In this document: positions 32,527 to 39,543 of the stretch, one piece after another | How the letters are laid out: each line of letters opens with the position of its first letter | Numbering within the stretch: the stretch's first letter is position 1 | NCBI GenBank assembly: GCA_018335585.1 | Contig: JAGXRZ010000041.1 | Span: 1 to 64,000, forward strand | From: Selenomonadales bacterium | Lineage (GTDB): Bacteria; Bacillota; UBA994 | Length of the DNA stretch: 64,000 nucleotides | Direction: 5' to 3' | Made by a program: the position numbers and the translations under genes | Notes under the pieces: generated by a model | What the model was told of the DNA's origin: nothing | What the model saw: the letters and a program-made list of their open reading frames with translations, nothing else | The model's database searches: none

Positions 32527-33405
32527 ATGCGCATTCCGCGTGAAAGTGTTATCTACTCTATGGATAGGGCTAACGCGCCCGTGCTCTGGGTGGAGCCCGG
32601 CGCTGTCGTCACTTTTGAGACGACAGATGCTTTTGGGGGGCAGGTGCAGGAGTCGGGGCAGGCTTTGGCAGCCCTTGACTGGAGCAGGGTTAACCCGGCT
32701 ACCGGACCGCTGTACGTCGAGGGGGCGGAGCCGGGCGATACGCTTAGGGTAGATATCCTAAGCATCGAAGTGGCGGAGCAAGGAGTGATGGCCGCTATTC
32801 CCGGTGCGGGGCTGTTTGGCGACCGCGTGCGCGACGCGGAGGTTAAGCTTGTGCCGCTAAGTGGCGGGCGCGCGATGCTCTGCGCAGGCATTAGCGTGCC
32901 GCTTAAGCCCATGATTGGCGTCATCGGGGTGGCACCCGCGGGCGAAAGCGAAGGTTGCGGCGTGCCGGGGAGGCATGGAGGAAATATGGATAACGCGCGC
33001 ATTACCGCGAACACGACGCTGTACTTACCTGTGTTTGTCCCGGGGGCATTACTTGCCCTAGGCGATTTACACGCCGTGATGGGTGACGGCGAGGTAATGG
33101 TGACAGGCGTGGAGTGTAGCGGCGAAGTTACGGTGCGCGTCGACGTACTTAAGGGCATGTCTATTCCTAACCCACGCCACGAAGATGCAGAGTTCTTCTA
33201 TACCATTGCTTCGGACGTAGACCTAGACCAGGCCGTGCGCAGGGCGGCAAACGATATGCTAGATCTCGCGATGGAGAAGCTCGGCTTGTCGCTAAATGAG
33301 GCGGGCATGCTCCTAAGTGCCCTTGGCAGCACGGAAATCTGCCAAGTGGTAGACCCAAAAATGACGGCGCGTTTTGCCGTGCCGCGGTGGCTGGTTCGAG
33401 TTTAG
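32527..33405 (+). CDS. Acetamidase/formamidase family protein
   Basis: A 292-aa amidase of the FmdA/AmdA family. Typical motifs are NPATGPLYVEGAEPGDTLRVDI (split near residues 56-77), PMIGVIGVAP, GRHGGNMDNARI and SALGSTEICQVVDP near the C-terminus. The family hydrolyses short amides such as formamide or acetamide to ammonia and the acid. It is of the shorter (about 300 aa) bacterial type. The start ATG 32527 has TAGGAGGGG upstream. It follows the toxin gene by 27 bases and is ended by a strong terminator. Confidence 0.87.
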   Translation: MRIPRESVIYSMDRANAPVLWVEPGAVVTFETTDAFGGQVQESGQALAALDWSRVNPATGPLYVEGAEPGDTLRVDILSIEVAEQGVMAAIPGAGLFGDRVRDAEVKLVPLSGGRAMLCAGISVPLKPMIGVIGVAPAGESEGCGVPGRHGGNMDNARITANTTLYLPVFVPGALLALGDLHAVMGDGEVMVTGVECSGEVTVRVDVLKGMSIPNPRHEDAEFFYTIASDVDLDQAVRRAANDMLDLAMEKLGLSLNEAGMLLSALGSTEICQVVDPKMTARFAVPRWLVRV

Positions 33406-33423
33406 CGTGGCTAGCTACTAACC

Positions 33424-33460
33424 AAAGCCCCTGTCACGCTTTAAAGCTGACAGGGGCTTT
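33424..33460. terminator. Bidirectional terminator between acetamidase and nrfA
   Basis: A perfect 13-bp stem AAAGCCCCTGTCA/TGACAGGGGCTTT with an 11-base loop lies between the convergent stops. Short T-runs on both strands make it a terminator for both genes. Confidence 0.85.
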
Positions 33461-33468
33461 GCGATTTC

Positions 33469-34734
33469 CTATCGTCCGATTGCTCTGTTTGTGAGCGTCG
33501 CCATTTCGCCTACGAGCCGTTGGGCCTCGCCTAGAATGCGCCTGCCTTCACGTGCATTATGAAAACCGGTGCTGTTCTCTACGAGGAACCAGTCGAGCAT
33601 CAGTTGGGCTTGGCGGTGCTTGGTTTGTGCCTGGGCAATGAGCGCTGCATTCGCGGTCGGGTTGCGGCGCGCGTCGCGCAGGGCGTTAATCGCCTGCTCG
33701 AGATCTGCACCTATCGCATTGGCGGTAGTTCTAAGCTCGCCTTGTAGCTTTTCTGTTCTAGCCCTAAGTGCGGTCATGTCCATCCCATGACACCGCTGAC
33801 ACGATGCTTCCATATGTTTTAGCGGGCTTGCCAGCCAGTGTTGGGTGTACGTGCGGCCTTGGGCATCTTTTACTTGCGGCATATGACAGTCGGTGCAAGT
33901 CAGTCGGGCCTCCCAGTGCACGCTCCCCTGGAAGAATTCAAACTCAGGATGCTGAATCTTGTGCACACCGGCACCAGTACGCGGATGCGTCCAGTCGGAG
34001 AAGTTTGCGGCATCCTTGTGCGCCAAAGCATCCTCGGGCCTAAAACCACGGCTCCACGGGAAAACAATCTTGTTTGTGACGCCGGGGCCCTCAAAGTAGT
34101 ACTCCGAGTGACACTGCGCGCAAACGAGCGACTTCATGTCGAAGTCGGCGAGGGTGCGGCCTTGCGACTCTATAGCCGCAATCAGCCAGGGACGGGTTAT
34201 CGTCAGCGCAAAGTCTGGAGTATTGGGGTCGTGGCAGTCGATGCAGGATACCGGATGATTAGTCTTCGTTGCTGCCTCACTCCAATACATGGTGTCAAGC
34301 TCTCGCTGCCCGTACTTAGCTACCAGTGCGGGGTAGTCGGCCGACTTGCAGCCCCAGCACACTCCGCCAAACTTCGGACGCCCGATGTTAATTGTGTCCT
34401 CGATGGTGTAAAGGTGCCCGCGCGACTCGCGGAAATCGAACCAGAAGCCAAACCCGTGGTACATGGCTCGCATAAAGGGGTACTTCGTTAGCTTCTGATA
34501 GGGGACCGACCCGCCGTGTGCTGTCGGCTCCATTTCCAGCGTGCGCATGTAGCTTGCTACCTGCGCGGGGAAGCGGTCCTGCCAATAGAGCGTCGCCGCG
34601 GGCGTCAGCGCTTGGGCAGGCGGCTCGGGCTGTGCGACCGTCTGCAAGGTGACGTACCTCGCCCCTATAGCCACGGCTACGACTATTGCCGCCGTGAGGA
34701 TGTAGAACATCCATGATGGGCGACTTGTGTCCAT
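33469..34734 (-). CDS. nrfA: Ammonia-forming cytochrome c nitrite reductase NrfA
   Basis: A 421-aa pentaheme enzyme that reduces nitrite to ammonium with six electrons. A single N-terminal hydrophobic segment (residues 10-28) anchors it outside the membrane. The active-site heme motif is CWGCK (about residue 123), followed by four CxxCH motifs: CIDCH, CAQCH, CTDCH, CQRCH. Conserved GRPKFGGVCWGCKSADYPAL and HPEFEFFQGSVHWEARLTC support the assignment. No nrfH (tetraheme quinol oxidase) gene is present, so the electron donor is unknown. It is the last gene of the ccm/res operon, consistent with dedicated maturation of its unusual CxxCK heme. Confidence 0.95.
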   Translation of the reverse strand: MDTSRPSWMFYILTAAIVVAVAIGARYVTLQTVAQPEPPAQALTPAATLYWQDRFPAQVASYMRTLEMEPTAHGGSVPYQKLTKYPFMRAMYHGFGFWFDFRESRGHLYTIEDTINIGRPKFGGVCWGCKSADYPALVAKYGQRELDTMYWSEAATKTNHPVSCIDCHDPNTPDFALTITRPWLIAAIESQGRTLADFDMKSLVCAQCHSEYYFEGPGVTNKIVFPWSRGFRPEDALAHKDAANFSDWTHPRTGAGVHKIQHPEFEFFQGSVHWEARLTCTDCHMPQVKDAQGRTYTQHWLASPLKHMEASCQRCHGMDMTALRARTEKLQGELRTTANAIGADLEQAINALRDARRNPTANAALIAQAQTKHRQAQLMLDWFLVENSTGFHNAREGRRILGEAQRLVGEMATLTNRAIGR

Positions 34735-34780
34735 TTTCTTTCACCTCCTTCTTCGAGTGATAATTGGGTGCGCGCCTAGT

Positions 34781-35656
34781 CTAGCCGAACGCATGAATGC
34801 CGGGCAGCAGCCACGCCACGCCAACCCAGGTAAAGAGCATGGCTACCCAGCCGAGCGCCACTAGCGCTATGGCGCGCATGCCGGTCCAGCCGCGCGTAAT
34901 GCGCGCGTGCAGGTATACGGCAAAAACAAACCAAGTTATGAGCGACCACATTTCCTTTGGGTCCCACCCCCAATAGCGTCCCCACGATATGTCTGCCCAG
35001 ATGGCGCCGCTGATGATCATCGCTGTTTGAAACAGGAACCCAAACCCCGCCGCCCGATAGATATACTCGTCGAGTGAGTCGGCGCTTGGCAGCATGCGCA
35101 CGAGCGGTGACCCCGCGCGCAAAACAAGGCGCGCAAGCCAGATAGCAGCGCCGGCAAAGGCCACGGTAAATCCGGCGTAGCCAAGCACAGAAGTGGCGAC
35201 ATGGATAGACAGCCAGTCCGATTGCAGAACGGGGGGCAGCGGGCGATGCGCCCGGCTCACCACGATGCCCGGGATAATGCTCGGAATAACCGTGAGGTAG
35301 GAGAGATACAGCATCATAAGTGGCGTTAGAAAAGCGCCCACTGCATAGTAACTCTCTTTAAGGCGCCACTCCGTCCACAGGTAAACGAGTGCACTGCCCC
35401 AAATAAAGAGGTTACCGAACTCGAAGTGCCCTACAAATGGCAACCGCTGCACGTTGTAGGCCCTAAGCAGGATAAACGCCGATTGCACGGCAAAGGCGAT
35501 TTTCAGTACGGCCGAGGCAAAGCTCCCCCACTCGCTTTTCCCCTGCATGTAAATCCAGTAACTAATGGTCGCCGCTCCATATAGAATGGCCGCAAGTACA
35601 AACAAGGCGTTTTCTATCCACATGGCTAGCGGAGAGACTTCTATTAAAATCGGCAT
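34781..35656 (-). CDS. ccsA: Cytochrome c biogenesis protein CcsA/ResC
   Basis: A 291-aa membrane protein with about eight hydrophobic segments and the tryptophan-rich WGRYWGWDPKEMWSLITWFVF heme-handling motif (WWD domain), split over residues 222-242. With ResB it forms the System II cytochrome c synthase that attaches heme to CxxCH outside the membrane. Conserved histidines flank the WWD segment. It lies 2 bases after resB and 46 bases before nrfA, so it may be dedicated to NrfA. Confidence 0.9.
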   Translation of the reverse strand: MPILIEVSPLAMWIENALFVLAAILYGAATISYWIYMQGKSEWGSFASAVLKIAFAVQSAFILLRAYNVQRLPFVGHFEFGNLFIWGSALVYLWTEWRLKESYYAVGAFLTPLMMLYLSYLTVIPSIIPGIVVSRAHRPLPPVLQSDWLSIHVATSVLGYAGFTVAFAGAAIWLARLVLRAGSPLVRMLPSADSLDEYIYRAAGFGFLFQTAMIISGAIWADISWGRYWGWDPKEMWSLITWFVFAVYLHARITRGWTGMRAIALVALGWVAMLFTWVGVAWLLPGIHAFG

Positions 35657-35658
35657 CG

Positions 35659-36957
35659 CTATTTCGCATCCCCTCTCTGCTTGAGGCGCTCCTCTAGGAG
35701 ATCTAATGTCGGGTTAAGGTTCAATTTGCTGCGGTACCTGCTGCCGCCAAGCAGAAGAGTGCCATCTTCCTGCTGCAGGGCATAGATGCGCAGGGGTGAG
35801 ACGAAAAAGCTTAAGTAAAGGCCGAGAAGTAGCAGCAGAGAACCCACAAAGAGGTACGGGCGACCGAGATTCTTGCTTATGGAGTACACCGCGGCAAGGT
35901 CAAACCCGGTCATCATAACTTCGACACGGCCGTCTGGGGTATCGAACACCTGCGCCTTGTTTAGCGGCAGGAAGACGGGGCCTTGCGGTTGGTTGTTGCG
36001 CATCAGTGCCCCGATAGCAACCGGGCGCTCCGGCCTGTAGTCTATATTAAAGGGCGTCCCATCGGCGCGCATTGAAAAATGCGGGAAAAAGTCTTGCAGG
36101 CGAATGTGTAAAGTCCTCTTTGCATCAAGGTACACCCTGTCGCCGGCTAGAAAGCGACTAGAGCCCACTTCACCGGTTTCAATGTCTGTCAGGCGAAGTA
36201 CCGGAAAATGCAGAAACGTGGAGTGGTAGATGGTGTTGCCGAGAAAGCGCACGGGGTAGTTTATGGACACCGTGTCATTGGCGAGCACCTTGCCGTCACG
36301 GCGCACCGTAACGTCGCTGTAAACGCGGGGCCGTATGCGCGGGTCTTCGGCCTGCACCATGCGAATATCGGTAATCTCGACGCTAAAGCCGCCCTCTTGC
36401 ACCGTGAACTGACTGCCGACCCAGCCGCCATTCTGAACGTCGTAGCCGGTAACAACGCCGTATACTGCGCCAAAAAGAATAACCAGCAGGCTTACGTGAC
36501 TAATCCATGAGCCAAAGTAACCCAGTCTACCCCGCTCGCCGCAGATTACAGTCCCGGAAGGGCCTTCTTGTGCCGTCACGCGCATCCCCATGGACTTTAA
36601 GGCCGCGCTGGCGACAGTTACAGGGTCTGTGCTACCTAGCAGCCTTACTGCGCGGCTGTTCGGCAGGCGGCTAATGTCTGCGGCACCAAGCGTACGCTCT
36701 GTCTTAAATGCCAGGCGATAGAGCGGCCCTAGGCGCTGCAACGAACACAACAGCAGGTTAAGCGAGAGGAGAGCTAGCAGTGTTAGATACCACCACGAGC
36801 TGTACACGCGCGCAATCGCCTGCTCCATATCTAGCAACGTGGCGCCTGCCGAAACTGCCGCGACCAGTAGCAGGAGCACCAGGCCAAATTGCATCGAGCT
36901 AAAGAACTTAATAGTTTGTCTGAGGGGGCTTTCAGGCGCGACATGCGGTCCTCTCAA
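35659..36957 (-). CDS. resB: Cytochrome c biogenesis protein ResB/Ccs1
   Basis: A 432-aa System II synthase subunit. Three N-terminal membrane segments (about residues 20-40, 60-80 and 150-170) are followed by a large extracytoplasmic domain and a final membrane helix (LFVGSLLLLLGLYLSFFVSP). Typical ResB motifs are LRQTIKFFSSMQFGLVLLLL and SWISHVSLLVILFGAVYG with a conserved His. I place the start at TTG 36957 just after the ccmE stop; no ATG is available and a longer frame overlaps ccmE to 37005. It acts with CcsA. Confidence 0.88.
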   Translation of the reverse strand: MRGPHVAPESPLRQTIKFFSSMQFGLVLLLLVAAVSAGATLLDMEQAIARVYSSWWYLTLLALLSLNLLLCSLQRLGPLYRLAFKTERTLGAADISRLPNSRAVRLLGSTDPVTVASAALKSMGMRVTAQEGPSGTVICGERGRLGYFGSWISHVSLLVILFGAVYGVVTGYDVQNGGWVGSQFTVQEGGFSVEITDIRMVQAEDPRIRPRVYSDVTVRRDGKVLANDTVSINYPVRFLGNTIYHSTFLHFPVLRLTDIETGEVGSSRFLAGDRVYLDAKRTLHIRLQDFFPHFSMRADGTPFNIDYRPERPVAIGALMRNNQPQGPVFLPLNKAQVFDTPDGRVEVMMTGFDLAAVYSISKNLGRPYLFVGSLLLLLGLYLSFFVSPLRIYALQQEDGTLLLGGSRYRSKLNLNPTLDLLEERLKQRGDAK

Positions 36958-36961
36958 CGTA

Positions 36962-37330
36962 CTACCTACCGCCTTCCTGCATAAACCTAGTCGGGCACTT
37001 AACAAGAATGTTGCGCGCCACGAAGACTTCGCCGTCGACGCGCCCGGAGACTACAATATATTCGGCCGTGAACAGGTTCGGCGGGACATTGCCGCGGTGT
37101 GACACGGTTAGTGTCTTTCCTGCCTTATCGGTTACGGCAAAAGTAAACGATGCCGCATCCGCTGTTTGCAGCGACCCGCTGACAGCTACGCCCTTAACCT
37201 GGGCCGGACGCCCTCCTAGCTCGGCTTCGGCAAATGTAATGTAGGAGCTAAAGGCTGTTTGTGCAGTCATAAAAATGCCTGCGCCGAAGACTATAATTAG
37301 CGCAAGCAAAACGACCTTGTCATACCTCAT
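36962..37330 (-). CDS. ccmE: Heme chaperone CcmE, Cys-type
   Basis: A 122-aa membrane-anchored OB-fold heme chaperone. One N-terminal helix (VVLLALIIVFGAGIFMTAQ) precedes the beta-barrel (VKGVAVSGSLQ, VSHRGNVPPNLF, EYIVVSGRVDGEVFVARNILVK). The heme-binding position is ILVKCPTRF: a cysteine replaces the histidine of HxxxY CcmE, as in the CxxxY variant known from Desulfovibrio and archaea, and the last residue here is Phe rather than Tyr. The ATG 37330 overlaps the end of ccmD. Confidence 0.85.
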   Translation of the reverse strand: MRYDKVVLLALIIVFGAGIFMTAQTAFSSYITFAEAELGGRPAQVKGVAVSGSLQTADAASFTFAVTDKAGKTLTVSHRGNVPPNLFTAEYIVVSGRVDGEVFVARNILVKCPTRFMQEGGR

Positions 37331-37436
37331 CGCGCCGTTCCACCTCTCTTAGCTTTAAATCGATGCGCAGCATATAAAGAAACAATCCAAGCCAAATCGC
37401 TAGCGTCGCCGCTAACACAAATACGAGCTCTCCCAA
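37320..37436 (-). CDS. ccmD: CcmD-like small membrane protein
   Basis: A 38-codon gene fills the gap between ccmC and ccmE. It encodes GELVFVLAATLAIWLGLFLY as a single membrane helix followed by a charged tail (LRIDLKLREVERRDEV), the layout of CcmD, which assists release of heme-loaded CcmE from CcmABC. The start is TTG 37436, 2 bases after the ccmC stop, with GGGAGAGAGG upstream; the stop overlaps ccmE. It is easily missed by gene callers. Confidence 0.75.
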   Translation of the reverse strand: MGELVFVLAATLAIWLGLFLYMLRIDLKLREVERRDEV

Positions 37437-37438
37437 CT

Positions 37439-38104
37439 TTAGGCACCTCTCTCCCTAGTTAAGCGGTCGTGCAAAGCGAGGACACGGACTTGCAGCCTAT
37501 AGGCCCAGGCGTAGATCGCAGTGAAGCCGGCTATCGAGGCGAGAAACACTACGAGCACTTCACGGCTCATAATACTTACCCTTTCTTCGACACCGCCTAA
37601 ATTAGGGTGTAGCGACGGGAAAACCCGCGGCACCACAAACACTAAGAAGGGTACTGTAAGAAAAGCCAACACGGCATAAACGGCGGAAAGCCTTGCCCGT
37701 AGCTCGGCATCGCTGAGCGCACCGCGCAAGATAAAGTAAGCAGCATAGATCATAAGCAGTATGGCTATAGACGTTTGGCGCGGGTCCCAGTTCCAGTACA
37801 TGCCCCATGCGGCCCGGCTCCAGATTGCTCCTGTTACCGTAGCAAGAACACAAAACACCATGCCGAGCTCGGCGTTCACTAATGCGCGCATGTCTAAGTT
37901 TAGGTCTCGCTTTTGCAGGTAACGAATGGATTGCACTGTCGCCATAAGAAAGGCCAGCACGGCAACCCAGGCTGTCGGCACATGGTATACAATTAGCCGC
38001 GCGGTTTCGCCGGTTGCGCCAAACCCGGCGATTGCGGGGATATAGAGAAATGAGGCAACGATAACCGCCGCCATCCACACGCCTAAAGCCACTTGCCATA
38101 TCAA
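37439..38104 (-). CDS. ccmC: Heme exporter subunit CcmC
   Basis: A 221-aa membrane protein with six hydrophobic segments and the WWD-type heme motif RAAWGMYWNWDPRQTS (near residues 117-132). Conserved histidine in VYHVPTAWVA lies before it. CcmC presents heme to CcmE on the outer face of the membrane. It follows ccmB by 46 bases and directly precedes ccmD. Confidence 0.9.
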   Translation of the reverse strand: MIWQVALGVWMAAVIVASFLYIPAIAGFGATGETARLIVYHVPTAWVAVLAFLMATVQSIRYLQKRDLNLDMRALVNAELGMVFCVLATVTGAIWSRAAWGMYWNWDPRQTSIAILLMIYAAYFILRGALSDAELRARLSAVYAVLAFLTVPFLVFVVPRVFPSLHPNLGGVEERVSIMSREVLVVFLASIAGFTAIYAWAYRLQVRVLALHDRLTRERGA

Positions 38105-38150
38105 CTGACTCGCCTCCTCTTGCTCAGGTTTGCTCAGGGTTTGCTGCAGG

Positions 38151-38831
38151 CTAATCCCAAATATGTTCGAACAAAAGAAATGATGCCGCCACGATGATGC
38201 CGTTATAGAAGAAGAGGAACCATAGGTCGGGCATCACGCCTCTAGCAGCTCCTCCGCCTAAAGTTAGGCGTGTTCCGTTAATGGCGCTAATAAGTAGAGG
38301 GATGACTATCGGGAAAGACAACACGGTCATAAGTGCCCCCTTTACGGCAGCGCGGGCGGCAATCGCCGCGATAATCGTGCCACCGCCAACTAACCCGAGG
38401 GCTCCGAGAAATACAATCGCAAGAAATCCAAGCGGGTGCGCGACCGTAACGCCGGCGAAAACAAGAAAGAGCGGGACTATTAGTGCCGTTAAGCTTAGCA
38501 GTAGCGCCGCGTTAAACAAGTACTTCCCCAGGAGAACCGGTTCTGGGTCGGCGGCGAGCCTAAGTGCGAGAATAGTGCCGGTCTCTTCTTCTTGCGCAAA
38601 TGACCTCGACAAACCGGTCATCGAAGAAAAGAAGAGAATGACCCACAACATCGAGGCGGCCACGTCGGGGTCGGCGAGTCTACCGCCCATGGAAAAGCTT
38701 ACTGCTATTAACGTAGTTACGGCAAAGACCACTTGGGCGCTGTAGGCATAGCGACAGCGGAACTCAACCTGCATGTCCTTGTGCAACACAGCCAGTGCGC
38801 GCCTAAGCAAAGACGAGGGTTTGGTCTCCAT
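38151..38831 (-). CDS. ccmB: Heme exporter subunit CcmB
   Basis: A 226-aa ABC permease with six hydrophobic segments. Motifs typical of CcmB include HKDMQVEFR near the start and LSFPIVIPLLISAI late in the protein. With CcmA it forms the ABC module that drives release of holo-CcmE. I start it at ATG 38831 after GGGAGGAG; it overlaps ccmA by 29 bases. A longer frame to 38861 has no site. Confidence 0.88.
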   Translation of the reverse strand: METKPSSLLRRALAVLHKDMQVEFRCRYAYSAQVVFAVTTLIAVSFSMGGRLADPDVAASMLWVILFFSSMTGLSRSFAQEEETGTILALRLAADPEPVLLGKYLFNAALLLSLTALIVPLFLVFAGVTVAHPLGFLAIVFLGALGLVGGGTIIAAIAARAAVKGALMTVLSFPIVIPLLISAINGTRLTLGGGAARGVMPDLWFLFFYNGIIVAASFLLFEHIWD

Positions 38832-39423
38832 AGCGGAGCTCCTCCCGTTCATTTGTGGCAATAACGACTATCCCCCGGCTACGCTGCTGCTCTACAATGT
38901 CCCACACCAAGGCCACCCCTGCCGCATCTAGGTTACTGGTCGGCTCGTCAAGGAGCAGGATGTGCGGTCGATGCCAGAGGGCACAAGCATACTTCATGCG
39001 CTGCTTCATGCCGGCAGAAAATGTGCGGAGCAGCTCGTGCCCGCGCACCTTAAGGCCCACCCGTTCTAGGACTCCTCGCGCCTCGTCGGCGGAGTAGGCA
39101 AAGCCGCGCACGGCCGAAAAGAACGCCAGATTCTCTGCCGCCGTCAGGTCGTCGTAGAGCCTTAGGTCAGGCGAAACAAGACCAAGCGCACGCCTTCTTT
39201 CGCCGGGAGACAGGGCGCGGCCGTGCAAATACACATCTACTTTTCCGGTGGTGGAGGGGATGAGCCCGCACAACAAGTGCAAGAATGTGGTCTTGCCGGA
39301 ACCATTGGGGCCATGGACCACAAGTGCCGTTCGGTCAGGAATAGTGAGGCTTATATCCGCAAAGAGCGGGCGTCGGCTATAGGCCTTGCCGAGGTTTCTG
39401 ACCTCGATGCGGTTGCCGAGCAC
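38803..39423 (-). CDS. ccmA: Heme exporter ATP-binding subunit CcmA
   Basis: A 206-aa ABC ATPase: Walker A GPNGSGKTTFL (near residue 37), a signature-like FSAGMKQRMKYACAL (the usual LSGGQ degenerated as is common in CcmA), and Walker B ILLLDEPTSNLD. It is the first gene of the ccmABCDE-resB-ccsA-nrfA operon. The start is placed at GTG 39423, where homology begins; GGAGGG lies 15 bases upstream, so the true start may differ by a few codons. Confidence 0.88.
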   Translation of the reverse strand: MLGNRIEVRNLGKAYSRRPLFADISLTIPDRTALVVHGPNGSGKTTFLHLLCGLIPSTTGKVDVYLHGRALSPGERRRALGLVSPDLRLYDDLTAAENLAFFSAVRGFAYSADEARGVLERVGLKVRGHELLRTFSAGMKQRMKYACALWHRPHILLLDEPTSNLDAAGVALVWDIVEQQRSRGIVVIATNEREELRYGDQTLVFA

Positions 39424-39516
39424 AGCGAGTTCACATCCCTCCGCTAGAGACTTCACTATATAATTCACCGTGCTAAACAATTTTCCTGCAACTAGTGCCG
39501 ACGAAGAAGAAGAAAA

Positions 39517-39543
39517 AGGGACGGAGCTTAGTCCTCCGTCCCT
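39517..39543 (-). repeat. Dispersed GCTCCGTCCC hairpin, copy 3 (terminator-like)
   Basis: A perfect 10-bp stem AGGGACGGAG/CTCCGTCCCT with loop CTTAGTC overlaps the stop codon of the GGDEF/HD-GYP gene and is followed by Ts on the minus strand. It is near-identical to the copy at 41602 and shares its core with those at 2977 and 10609. Confidence 0.75.

Noticed and set aside
34388-34744. A 118-codon frame overlapping the nrfA 5' end
   Set aside because: It lies on the same strand in another frame of nrfA, with no recognisable domain; nrfA has all five heme motifs in its own frame.
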